A stretch of 50,279 nucleotides of DNA from Oxalobacter formigenes (GTDB lineage Bacteria; Pseudomonadota; Gammaproteobacteria; Burkholderiales; Burkholderiaceae_D), in NCBI GenBank assembly GCA_019424645.1, contig JAHYZB010000005.1:93487-143765 (forward strand), in the 5' to 3' direction. The translations under genes and the position numbers were made by a program. Numbering within the stretch: the first letter of the stretch is position 1; every line of letters starts with the position of its first letter. Under the pieces are notes generated by a model that saw only the letters and a list, made by a program, of their open reading frames with translations, did not search any database and was not told the DNA's origin. This document shows positions 8,957-17,684 of the stretch, in pieces.

Positions 8957-10204
8957 ATGAGATCCATTTCCTGTTTAAAAAGCGTAGGCGCAGCCTTCCT
9001 AGTTGTCTCTCTCCTTTCCGCATGCGGCGATAAAGCCGCGCCACCGGCCCAGCTGCCAGAAGCGGCTTATGTGACGATTGCTCCGGAAAAGAGAGCAGTG
9101 GAAAACGAATTGCCCGGCCGTCTGGAGTCGTACCGGACTGCCGAAGTGCGTGCCAGTGTTCCCGGCATTGTTTTGAAACGGACCTTTGAAGAAGGTGCGT
9201 TTGTCAAACAGGGGCAGGTTCTTTTCAAAATCGATCCCCGCAGCTATCAGGCATCGGTACAAAACGCCAAAGCGTCCCTTTCCCGCGCTGAAGCCAACAA
9301 GGTACAGGCCGACCTGAAACTGAAACGATACAAACCTCTGGTCGAGATCAACGCTATCAGTAAACAGGAATATGACGATGCAATTGCCGCTGCAAAACAG
9401 GCAAGCGCCGACGTTGAAGCAGCCAGAGCGACTCTGGTCAATAACAAGCTGAATCTGGAATATGCAACCGTCACTGCTCCGATTTCGGGACGGATCGGCC
9501 GTGCGATGGTTACTGAAGGCGCACTGGTCGGCCAAAACGATGCGACCCTTCTGGCGACTATCCAGCAGATCAACCCGATTTACCTGAACCTGACCCAGTC
9601 GAGTGCTGAATTGCTGAAGCTTCGCCAGATGATGCAAAGCGGTGCCTTGAAAGATACGGAAAAATCCGGCCTGAAAGTTACCATGGTCATGGAAGACGGT
9701 TCCATTTATCCACACACCGGCAAGTTGCTCTTCTCCGACATTTCTGTCGATCCGACGACCGGTGAACTGGCTTTGAGAGCCCTTTTCCCGAATCCGGACA
9801 ATATGCTCCTTCCGGGTATGTTCGTTCGTGCACGCCTTGAACAGGCTGTCAATGAAAATGCGATTACCGTTCCGCAACAGGCTGTCCAGCATACCAACGA
9901 CGGCTCGCAGGTCATCGTTATCAACCAGGAAAACAAGGCTGAAATCCGCAAGGTCAAGACAAGCAGCGCTATCGGTAACCGCTGGCTCGTGACCGAAGGC
10001 CTGCAACCGGGAGATCGTGTAATTGTCGAAGGTCTGCAAAAAGTCAGACCGGGCTCACCCGTTAACCCTGTTGAATGGAGTGATCCACAGGCTGCTGCCA
10101 AGACTCCTGCTGCTGCCCCTGCTGAAGCCGGCGCCAAACCGGCCGCCGGCGAGGCTGCCGCTCCTGCTGTAGAAGGACAGGCACAAACCACTCAGGCTAA
10201 ATAA
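8957..10204 (+). CDS. RND efflux periplasmic adaptor lipoprotein (AcrA/MexA family)
   Basis: Membrane-fusion protein linking the RND pump to an outer-membrane channel. The chosen ATG gives 415 residues starting MRSISCLKSVGAAFLVVS with lipobox LSAC, so Cys23 should be lipidated and anchored in the inner membrane. Longer in-frame starts run back into the operator and are unlikely. Order of elements: lipoyl half-motif (ELPGRLESYRTAEVRASVPG), coiled-coil hairpin rich in Ala/Lys/Glu (about 90-160), second lipoyl half (LEYATVTAPISGRIGRA), beta-barrel domain, then a membrane-proximal domain (DRVIVEGLQKVRPGSPV). The C-terminus is a low-complexity Ala/Pro tail. The pump gene follows after 20 bp with its own AAGGAA Shine-Dalgarno. 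Confidence 0.95.
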   Translation: MRSISCLKSVGAAFLVVSLLSACGDKAAPPAQLPEAAYVTIAPEKRAVENELPGRLESYRTAEVRASVPGIVLKRTFEEGAFVKQGQVLFKIDPRSYQASVQNAKASLSRAEANKVQADLKLKRYKPLVEINAISKQEYDDAIAAAKQASADVEAARATLVNNKLNLEYATVTAPISGRIGRAMVTEGALVGQNDATLLATIQQINPIYLNLTQSSAELLKLRQMMQSGALKDTEKSGLKVTMVMEDGSIYPHTGKLLFSDISVDPTTGELALRALFPNPDNMLLPGMFVRARLEQAVNENAITVPQQAVQHTNDGSQVIVINQENKAEIRKVKTSSAIGNRWLVTEGLQPGDRVIVEGLQKVRPGSPVNPVEWSDPQAAAKTPAAAPAEAGAKPAAGEAAAPAVEGQAQTTQAK

Positions 10205-10224
10205 GCAAAAATAAGGAACATTTT

Positions 10225-13200
10225 ATGGCAAGGTTTTTTATTGACCGCCCTGTTTTTGCGTGGGTTATCGCAATCTTCATTACACTGGCGGGGATCATTT
10301 CCATTACCCAGTTGCCGGTGTCTCAATATCCGAATATTGCGCCGCCTCAGGTAACCGTTTCGGCGACCTATCCTGGCGCAACGGCAAAGACGGTTGAAGA
10401 CAGCGTCATTTCCATTATCGAACAGGAAATGAACGGCGCGACGGGCTTGCAGTATATGGAATCCGAAAGCCAGAGTAACGGCTCCGGTAAAATCACGCTC
10501 ACGTTCACACCGGAAACGGACGTTGAACTGGCTGCTGTTGACGTACAGAACCGCATCAAACGTATTGAATCGCGTTTGCCATCGGCTGTAACCCAGCAAG
10601 GCGTTCAGATTAACAAGGCACGAAGCAATTATCTCGCCATTATCGGTCTCTCTTCGACAGATGGGGGCATGACGCCGATTGAGCTGGGCGATTACCTGTC
10701 CCGTAACGTCGTCAACGACATCAAACGTCTGCCGGGTGTCGGTGACGCCACTATTTTCGGTACTGAAACCGCGATGCGCATCTGGATCGACCCGATCAAG
10801 CTGACGGGTCTGAAACTGACGCCGACCGATGTTGCGAACGCAGTCAGGGGACAGAATGCCGTGGTTACCTCGGGCGCTATCGCCGGTACCCCTAACGTCG
10901 GCACGGAAACATTCACGGCCAACGTTAACGTACGCGGACAGTTGAAAACCGCCGAGGAATTCGGAAATATCGTTTTGCGTGCCAACACCGACGGTTCTGT
11001 TGTACGGCTGAAAGACGTTGCGCGAGTTGAACTGGGTGGCCAGTCATATGAAAGCTATGCCCGTCTGGACGGCAATCCGATTGGCGCTTTCGGTGTTCTG
11101 CCGACGCCAACTGCCAACACGATGGCAACCATGCAATCTATCCGTGACAAGATGGAAGAACTGTCGCAGTATTTTCCGAAAGGCATGACTTACAGTATCC
11201 AGAACGATACGTCCCAGTTCGTGAAAGTGTCGATTCATGAAGTGGTGAAAACCCTGTTTGAAGGTATTTTCCTGGTTTTCGTCATTATGTATCTGTTCCT
11301 GCAAAACTTCCGGTACACAATCATTCCGACTATTGTCGTCCCTATCGCGCTGATGGGTACCTTTGCCGTGATGAATATGCTGGGATTTTCAATCAACATG
11401 CTCTCCATGTTCGGTATGGTGCTCTCCATCGGTATTCTGATTGACGATGCGATTGTGGTGGTTGAAAACGTGGAACGTATCATGGCGACAGAAGGCCTGT
11501 CGCCCCGTGAGGCGACGTACAAGGCGATGGGCCAGATCACTGGTGCCATTGTCGGTATTTCCCTGGTTCTGACCGCCGTTTTCATTCCGATGGCTTTCTT
11601 CGGCGGTTCGGTCGGCGCCATCTATCGCCAGTTCTCGATTGCGATGGTTGCAGCAATGGCATTCTCGGCATTTCTGGCACTGTCCCTGACACCGGCACTC
11701 TGTGCAACGATTCTGAAACCGATCGATCCCAACGCTCACGAAGAGAAAAAAGGTTTCTTCGGCTGGTTCAATCGCAAATTCCACAGCATGACGATGACGT
11801 ATGAACGTCAGGTTTCCAAAACACTTGGCAAAACGATGCGCTACATGCTCATCTATGGTGCCATTGTTCTCTGTACCGCTTTCATGTTCTGGAAATTGCC
11901 GACGTCCTTCCTGCCGAATGAAGATCAGGGTTACGTTTATACCAACGTGCAATTGCCTTCTGGCGCGACACAGGCCAGAACACTGGAAGCCCTGAAAGTC
12001 GTTGAAGACCAGTTCATGAAAGAACCCGGGGTCGATCACGTCGTGACTGTTGTCGGACACAGCTTTTCCGGTCAGGGTCAAAACGGCGGTCTGGCTTTCG
12101 TCACATTGAAAGACTGGGACGAACGCGGCTCCGACGACTCGGCTGACGCTATCGTCAAACGGGCTTTTGGACGGTTTTCACAGGTCCGGGATGCGATTAT
12201 TTTCCCGATGAGCCCTCCTCCGATTCGTGAGCTCGGTACGGAATCCGGTTTTGTCTTCCGTCTGCAGGATCGCGCAAGTAAAGGCAATGATGCTCTGGTT
12301 GCTGCAAAAAACCAGTTGCTGCAACTGACACGACAAAGCAAGGTGTTCAAAAACGTCCGTTTTGACGGTATGGAAAACGCTGCACAGCTTGAATTGAAAA
12401 TAGATCGTGAAAAAGCCAATGCACTTGGCGTGTCGTTTGACGATATCAATGCGACACTGGCGACTGCTTTCGGTTCAAATTATGTCAACGATTTCGACAG
12501 CAAGGGACGCCAGCAGCGTGTTGTCGTTCAGCTGGACGCTTCAGAACGTATGACGCCGGATGACATCAAGAAGCTGTATGTCCGCAATTCAAAAGGCACC
12601 ATGGTACCGTTTTCTGCATTCTCATCATCGGAATGGTCTAACGGCCCTGTTCAGCTGATCCGTTACAACGGTTATCCGGCCATGCGTATTACCGGTAGCC
12701 CTGCTGAAGGATACAGTACCGGTGCAGCAATGGACGAAATGGTTGCACTGATGCAGCAATTACCCGACGGTTTCGGTTATGAATGGACTGGCCAGTCACT
12801 GGAAGAAAAAACCTCGGGTTCACAGGCACCTATGCTGTTCGCCCTGTCGCTTCTGGCTGTTTTCCTCTGTCTGGCGGCCTTGTATGAAAGTACGTCGATT
12901 CCGGTCGCCGTTCTGCTCGGGGTTCCGCTCGGTGTTTTCGGGGCTTTGATCGGGTTGGTCCTGAGAGGGATGCCGAATGACGTTTACTTCAAGGTGGGTC
13001 TGATTGCGACTATCGGTCTTTCGGCGAAAAACGCGATTCTGATTGTCGAATTCGCCAAGGATTTGCAGGCGCAAGGCAAAGGCCTGATCCGTTCCACCCT
13101 TGAAGCGGTCAGACTGCGTTTCCGCCCTATCATTATGACGTCGCTGGCCTTTATTCTGGGTGTCGTGCCACTGGCTATCGCATCCGGCGCGGGTTCTGCT

Positions 13201-13464
13201 GCACAGCAGGCTATTGGTACCGGTGTTCTGTTTGGTATGATTGCCGCAACGGTTCTGGCCGTTTATCTGGTGCCGATCTTCTTTATCGTCGTCCGCTCGC
13301 TGTTCTCGGGCAGTGCACGCCAACAATCGATGTACGCGCGAAACAATACACAGGACAGAAAGAAACCCTGGAAAATCAGCTGGGACTTTTTGAATCGGGG
13401 AAGCAAGAAGGACAAGGAAAGTCAGCAGGACAATGAAAGTCAGAAGGACAAGAAAGATGATTAA
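10225..13464 (+). CDS. RND multidrug efflux pump, inner-membrane subunit (AcrB/MexB family)
   Basis: Proton-driven HAE1-type transporter of 1079 residues, somewhat longer than AcrB (1049). It starts with the classic MARFFIDRPVFAWVIAIFIT transmembrane helix and QLPVSQYPNIAPP. The proton-relay residues Asp407 and Asp408 (GILIDDAIVVVENVER) and Lys935 (SAKNAILIVEFAKD) are in place. Two large periplasmic loops with docking and porter subdomains are complete. The excess length is a highly charged Lys/Asp/Glu/Gln tail after about residue 1050, probably cytosolic and disordered. The stop overlaps the ATG of the outer-membrane-factor gene by 8 bp, indicating translational coupling. Substrates cannot be read from sequence; broad export of hydrophobic drugs or bile-like compounds is the family expectation. 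Confidence 0.97.
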   Translation: MARFFIDRPVFAWVIAIFITLAGIISITQLPVSQYPNIAPPQVTVSATYPGATAKTVEDSVISIIEQEMNGATGLQYMESESQSNGSGKITLTFTPETDVELAAVDVQNRIKRIESRLPSAVTQQGVQINKARSNYLAIIGLSSTDGGMTPIELGDYLSRNVVNDIKRLPGVGDATIFGTETAMRIWIDPIKLTGLKLTPTDVANAVRGQNAVVTSGAIAGTPNVGTETFTANVNVRGQLKTAEEFGNIVLRANTDGSVVRLKDVARVELGGQSYESYARLDGNPIGAFGVLPTPTANTMATMQSIRDKMEELSQYFPKGMTYSIQNDTSQFVKVSIHEVVKTLFEGIFLVFVIMYLFLQNFRYTIIPTIVVPIALMGTFAVMNMLGFSINMLSMFGMVLSIGILIDDAIVVVENVERIMATEGLSPREATYKAMGQITGAIVGISLVLTAVFIPMAFFGGSVGAIYRQFSIAMVAAMAFSAFLALSLTPALCATILKPIDPNAHEEKKGFFGWFNRKFHSMTMTYERQVSKTLGKTMRYMLIYGAIVLCTAFMFWKLPTSFLPNEDQGYVYTNVQLPSGATQARTLEALKVVEDQFMKEPGVDHVVTVVGHSFSGQGQNGGLAFVTLKDWDERGSDDSADAIVKRAFGRFSQVRDAIIFPMSPPPIRELGTESGFVFRLQDRASKGNDALVAAKNQLLQLTRQSKVFKNVRFDGMENAAQLELKIDREKANALGVSFDDINATLATAFGSNYVNDFDSKGRQQRVVVQLDASERMTPDDIKKLYVRNSKGTMVPFSAFSSSEWSNGPVQLIRYNGYPAMRITGSPAEGYSTGAAMDEMVALMQQLPDGFGYEWTGQSLEEKTSGSQAPMLFALSLLAVFLCLAALYESTSIPVAVLLGVPLGVFGALIGLVLRGMPNDVYFKVGLIATIGLSAKNAILIVEFAKDLQAQGKGLIRSTLEAVRLRFRPIIMTSLAFILGVVPLAIASGAGSAAQQAIGTGVLFGMIAATVLAVYLVPIFFIVVRSLFSGSARQQSMYARNNTQDRKKPWKISWDFLNRGSKKDKESQQDNESQKDKKDD

Positions 13465-14874
13465 GAGAATAAGCCTCGCATTACTTGCTGCCGGTGTCTT
13501 GAGCAGTTGCAGTATGGCACCTGATTACATCCGGCCGGATGCCCCGATTGAAAACCAGTTTCCGGGCAAGGCGGATGACGCTTCGGCAAAAACACCCGCC
13601 ACCCGGATCGGATGGAACGAATTCTTTCACGAACCGCGTTTGAGGGCCCTGATTGCCGCAGCTATTGAAAACAATCGTGATCTCAGAGTGGCTGCATTAC
13701 GGATCGAGGAAGCCCGTGCCCTTTACGGCATCCAGTTTGCCGACCGTCTGCCCAATTTTGAAGCTCAAGGCGCAGGTACCCGTCAAAGAACCGTCGGCAC
13801 AACCGGAGGTATGGTGACGCAGGGCAATTACACTGTCGGTCTGGGTCTGGCTGCATTCGAGCTGGACTTTTTCGGACGCGTGAAAAGCCTGTCGGACGCA
13901 GCACTGGCAGAATATCTGGCAACGGAAGAAGCCCAGCGTGCCGCTTATATCAGTCTCGTTTCCGAAGTGGCCAAAACCTATCTGACCGAACGGGCGCAAG
14001 CCAAACAGATCGAACTGGCAAAAAATTCCTACGAGTCATACAAGCGCAGCTATGAGCTGATGCAAAAACGCTATGAAGTCGGTGCCTCCTCAGCACTGGA
14101 ATTGCGCCAGTACGAAACGTTGATGCAGTCGGCACTGGTATCGCTTTCCACTTTGCAAAGACAACGCGCCCAGACGGAAAACGCACTTGTCGTCCTGATC
14201 GGCGGGAAGCAGATCAAGGACCTGCCAGCGGCGCATGATTTGTCTGAAGACGACATCATGCAGGATATCCCTGCCGGATTGCCTTCCGATCTGATCAACA
14301 ATCGGCCGGATATCCGCCAGTACGAGCAATTGCTGAAATCGGCCAATGCCAATATCGGCGCTGCCAGAGCGGCATTTTTCCCGCGTATCACGCTGACCGG
14401 ATTCGCCGGAACGGCGAGCCCGACTTTATCCGGCCTTTTCGATGCCGGTTCGGGCGCATCGATGCCGGCCGCAACATCAGCAATCTGGATCTGGCTGAAG
14501 CCCGCAAGAATATCGCGGTGGCCCAATATGAAAAAACCGTTCAGGTCGCTTTCCGTGAGGTGGCCGACGCGCTGATGGCGCGCGACTGGTTAAACGAACA
14601 GGTCACGGCTCAGGCAGCTGTTCTGAAATCCGAGACGGAACGCCTGAAACTGTCCGAAGCGCGTTATAACAACGGTATTGCCAGCTCGCTTGAAGTATTC
14701 GACTCGCAACGCCAGCAATTCGCGGCACAGCAATCGCTGGTTGATGCCCGTCTTTTACGCCTGATCAATACGGTGGAACTGTATCGTTCACTAGGTGGGG
14801 GCATCGTTGATGCAAACGCTCCAAAAGCAGCCAAAACGGCTTCCGGTCCTGATGTCCAGAACACAAAAGGCTGA
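13457..14874 (+). pseudogene. Outer-membrane efflux factor (OprM/NodT family), frameshifted
   Basis: Third gene of the efflux operon; the intact product would be a TolC-like outer-membrane lipoprotein channel. It begins MIKRISLALLAAGVLSSCS (lipobox SSC, Cys18) and follows the OprM pattern up to SPTLSGLFDAGSGA near base 14458. The frame then changes: the family continuation DAGRNISNLDLAEARKNIAVA resumes at 14461 in another frame and runs to the stop at 14874. The family normally has about 11 residues (WSFAP...LPI type) between these points, so about 34 bases appear to be missing rather than one. As written, translation gives a 372-residue truncated product with a scrambled end. Either a real deletion or a sequence/assembly error; the flanks are otherwise well preserved, so any loss is recent. 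Confidence 0.85.
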
Positions 14875-15233
14875 TGACGTTTGTTTGAATATCTGCCTGT
14901 GCAACATTTATTGAAAGAAATATTCAATTCTGTTGCACAGGCATCAAGGATTTTAAATACGTGCAGCTGTTGATTTAAAATGCCTTCTTTTTTTGGTTAT
15001 AATCAACTTTTATTTTATTGATTATGGCATTATTTTTCGGAACAGGTTTGCGTTAAAATCTGTCTTTAAATGCCGGACCGGTTTTATTGATCAGTGTTCT
15101 GCAATATCAGCGTCTTTCATGTAATATGTCTGTCATTCATTTATATTCATGAATCCACGGATATCCCAATATCTCCAATAAACATTTTCGGGTATTTTTT
15201 TAACTGATACTCACCTCTTTTTTCGAGGACATC
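14875..15233. other. Intergenic region between the efflux operon and trxA
   Basis: A 359-bp AT-rich gap. It contains the composite hairpin at 14894-14943 and a TATAAT hexamer at 14998-15003 that could be a -10 element for trxA transcription, although I see no well-spaced -35. The end has a GAGGA Shine-Dalgarno just before trxA. I see no further gene. Confidence 0.4.
14894..14943 (+). terminator. Composite hairpin after the efflux operon
   Basis: Outer arms TGCCTGTGCAAC (14894-14905) and GTTGCACAGGCA (14932-14943) are perfectly complementary over 12 bp. Inside the loop, ATTGAA (14910-14915) and TTCAAT (14923-14928) can pair as well. No T-tract follows directly, so termination could be inefficient or Rho-assisted. 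Confidence 0.55.
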
Positions 15234-15560
15234 ATGGCTAACAATATCAAAACTATCAGCGATGCTTCCTTTGAAGCAGATGTATTGAAATCCGACAAAC
15301 CTGTTCTGGTCGATTTCTGGGCAGAATGGTGTGGTACCTGCAAAATGATTGCTCCCATCGTCGATGAAGTTGCCTCCGAATATGCCGGCAAGGTCAATTT
15401 TACGAAGATGGATGTCGATTCCAACCCGGCAACCCCTGCAAAATTTGGCATTCGTGGCATTCCGACATTGATTTTGTTTAAAAATGGCGCTATTGTTTCT
15501 CAAAAAGTAGGAGCCTTGAGTAAAAGCCAGTTAACGGCTTTTATCGATAGCAATATCTGA
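15234..15560 (+). CDS. trxA: Thioredoxin with a CGTC active site
   Basis: Small cytosolic dithiol-disulfide oxidoreductase of 108 residues, the normal thioredoxin length. The fold is clear: DKPVLVDFWAEWC, then KMIAPIVDEVA, DVDSNPATPAKFGIRGIPT with the cis-proline, and LILFKNG. The active site is Trp-Cys-Gly-Thr-Cys (residues 32-36) instead of the near-universal Trp-Cys-Gly-Pro-Cys; one base change (CCC to ACC) would explain it. A GAGGA Shine-Dalgarno precedes the ATG. It lies 110 bp upstream of rho, the conserved trxA-rho arrangement, so this is probably the main thioredoxin rather than a specialised paralogue. The Thr should alter redox potential, based on known mutants of that position in thioredoxins. 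Confidence 0.95.
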   Translation: MANNIKTISDASFEADVLKSDKPVLVDFWAEWCGTCKMIAPIVDEVASEYAGKVNFTKMDVDSNPATPAKFGIRGIPTLILFKNGAIVSQKVGALSKSQLTAFIDSNI

Positions 15561-15670
15561 TATCATCACGTCAATGGCGGCATCGCCGCCATTTTCAACC
15601 TTCATCATCAGTCTCCAACGGTAAATCCCTTCTTGACTCTCTCTCGTTGTAAATCTTAAGTTTTAACATT

Positions 15671-16933
15671 ATGCATTTATCTGAATTAAAGTCTCTGCAT
15701 GTCTCAGCACTGCTGGAAATGGCGCTTGGCCTCGAAATCGACAACGCTGCCCGTATGCGCAAACAGGAACTCATGTTTGCTATCCTGAAAAAACGTGCCA
15801 AGGCAGGCGAGCAGGTTTACGGTGACGGCGCACTGGAAATTCTTCCTGACGGCTTCGGTTTTCTCCGTTCTCCTGATGCCAGCTACATGGCATCTACCGA
15901 CGATATTTATATTTCCCCTTCACAAATCAGACGCTTCAATCTCCATACAGGGGATTCCATTGAAGGCGAAGTCAGGACACCGAAAGATGGCGAACGTTAT
16001 TTCGCTCTGGTAAAAGTCGACAAGGTCAACGGCGCTCCACCAGAACAGTCAAAACACCGCCTGCTATTTGAAAACCTCACCCCGCTGCACCCTGACGAAC
16101 CGTTGAAACTTGAACGTGAAATCAGTTCACAGGAAAACATCACCGGCCGTATCATCGATATGATCGCCCCTATCGGCAAAGGCCAGCGCGGTTTGCTGGT
16201 TGCTTCTCCGAAATCCGGTAAAACCGTGATGCTGCAACACATGGCGCATGCCATCACAACCAATCATCCCGACGTGACCCTGTTTGTCCTTCTCATCGAC
16301 GAACGTCCTGAAGAAGTGACTGAAATGCAGCGTTCCGTTCGCGGCGAAGTCATCGCTTCGACATTTGATGAACCGGCAACGCGTCACGTTCAGGTTGCTG
16401 AAATGGTTCTTGAAAAGGCAAAGCGTCTTGTCGAAATGAAAAAAGACGTTGTTATCCTTCTGGATTCCATTACCCGTCTGGCACGCGCCTACAATACCGT
16501 TATTCCGGCCTCTGGCAAGGTTTTGACCGGCGGTGTCGATGCCAATGCCCTCCAGCGTCCAAAACGTTTCTTCGGCGCTGCACGTAACGTGGAAGAAGGC
16601 GGTTCCCTGACTATCATCGCAACGGCACTGGTTGAAACGGGCAGCCGCATGGACGATGTGATTTACGAAGAATTCAAGGGTACGGGCAATATGGAAGTCC
16701 ACCTGGAACGCCGCCTGGCTGAAAAACGTGTTTATCCGTCGATCAACCTGAACAAATCGGGCACACGTCGCGAAGAATTGCTGATCAAACCGGATCAATT
16801 GCAAAAGATCTGGATTCTTCGCAAACTGCTTTACGGTATGGATGAAATCGAAGCAATGGAATTCATTCTCGACAAGATGAAGGCAACCAAAAACAATGCC
16901 GATTTCTTCGACCTGATGCGTCGGGGCGGCTAG
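15671..16933 (+). CDS. rho: Transcription termination factor Rho
   Basis: Hexameric RNA-dependent ATPase that terminates transcription. Its 420 residues are almost exactly the E. coli length (419). Visible parts: N-terminal helical domain (LSELKSLHVSALLEMA), the cold-shock-like RNA-binding domain (GALEILPDGFGFLRSPDASY), Walker A ASPKSGKT (about 178-185), Walker B region VVILLDSITRLARAYN, the Q- and R-loop segment (GKVLTGGVDANALQRPKRFFGAARN) and a C-terminal segment with KMKATKNNADFFDLM. All catalytic elements look intact, with no inserted domain. It is preceded by trxA and followed by a strong intrinsic terminator. rpmE, often found after rho in related genomes, is not here. Confidence 0.98.
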   Translation: MHLSELKSLHVSALLEMALGLEIDNAARMRKQELMFAILKKRAKAGEQVYGDGALEILPDGFGFLRSPDASYMASTDDIYISPSQIRRFNLHTGDSIEGEVRTPKDGERYFALVKVDKVNGAPPEQSKHRLLFENLTPLHPDEPLKLEREISSQENITGRIIDMIAPIGKGQRGLLVASPKSGKTVMLQHMAHAITTNHPDVTLFVLLIDERPEEVTEMQRSVRGEVIASTFDEPATRHVQVAEMVLEKAKRLVEMKKDVVILLDSITRLARAYNTVIPASGKVLTGGVDANALQRPKRFFGAARNVEEGGSLTIIATALVETGSRMDDVIYEEFKGTGNMEVHLERRLAEKRVYPSINLNKSGTRREELLIKPDQLQKIWILRKLLYGMDEIEAMEFILDKMKATKNNADFFDLMRRGG

Positions 16934-16950
16934 GTTCAGCAAGCCTTTGC

Positions 16951-16986
16951 AAAAAAACGGTTACGTTGATTCGTAACCGTTTTTTT
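16951..16986 (+). terminator. Intrinsic terminator after rho
   Basis: The stem AACGGTTACG / CGTAACCGTT has a 6-base loop (TTGATT), is preceded by an A-run and followed by seven Ts. Classical Rho-independent terminator 18 bp after the rho stop codon. Confidence 0.93.
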
Positions 16987-17212
16987 AGTTAATGAAATTG
17001 CTGCCTTTTTCAATAATTATTCAACGATAGCTGTCAATCATTTGAATTAATGTTTTAATTTGCCATTTTAATAAGATCTTCATTAAATATATTGTAAATT
17101 TCGTTCAAATAATCGATTAATTGACTGATAATGTATTTATTGTTCTCAAATAAAATAATATTTTTAAGACCAATAAAAATATTTATAAGAAATACAATTC
17201 GGGGAGGTGAAA

Positions 17213-17626
17213 ATGGATCTCAAAGGAACACGCACGGAACAGAATCTGATCGACGCTTTTGCAAATGAAGCGCAATGTTCCGCCATATATGATTATGCCG
17301 GTCGTCGTGCCAGCGTTGAAGGACACAACGACATCAGTGCAAAACTGGAAACCAGCGCCAAAATCCGCCAGAATCAGGCCAGAGGCAATCTGCAGATACT
17401 TCAGAAGAATCCGCTTACCGGACTGTCTAACACCGTCACGCGCCTGAATTTGCAATCGCTCATTTCAACGGCCACAAAAAACTATCACGACAAGTATTCC
17501 AAAATGGCTGATGTGGCCCGTGATGAAGGTTTTGACGGGATTGCAGACTGGTTCGATACTCTGGCAAAAGCAGAACGCATGGAAGCCAAACTGTATGAAG
17601 ACGCTTTGAAAACCCTGCTGGACTGA
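17213..17626 (+). CDS. Rubrerythrin-like ferritin-fold protein lacking most diiron ligands
   Basis: A 137-residue protein aligning with the four-helix domain of rubrerythrin: LKGTRTEQNLIDAFANEAQC matches the family LKGTxTExNLxxAFAxESQ start, and ARDEGFDGIADWF matches the third-to-fourth helix region. There is no C-terminal rubredoxin domain. By hand alignment to D. vulgaris rubrerythrin, Glu20 and Glu127 equivalents are kept. Glu53, His56, Glu94, Glu97 and His130 are replaced by Ile, Asn, Ala, Asn and Glu. The diiron centre should therefore not form normally. The ATG at 17213 has an excellent GGGGAGG Shine-Dalgarno 5 bases upstream. It is preceded by a very AT-rich 200-bp leader and ends in a shared terminator. 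Peroxide reduction, the usual role, is doubtful here. Confidence 0.8.
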   Translation: MDLKGTRTEQNLIDAFANEAQCSAIYDYAGRRASVEGHNDISAKLETSAKIRQNQARGNLQILQKNPLTGLSNTVTRLNLQSLISTATKNYHDKYSKMADVARDEGFDGIADWFDTLAKAERMEAKLYEDALKTLLD

Positions 17627-17644
17627 GTGGATTCAAATCCTTGA

Positions 17645-17678
17645 AAAAAAGGCAGATATTCATGTATCTGCCTTTTTT
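17645..17678. terminator. Bidirectional terminator between the rubrerythrin-like and flavoprotein genes
   Basis: Arms AAAAAAGGCAGATA and TATCTGCCTTTTTT pair perfectly around TTCATG. The A- and T-tracts allow use on both strands for the two convergent genes. Confidence 0.9.
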
Positions 17679-17684
17679 GTTTTT

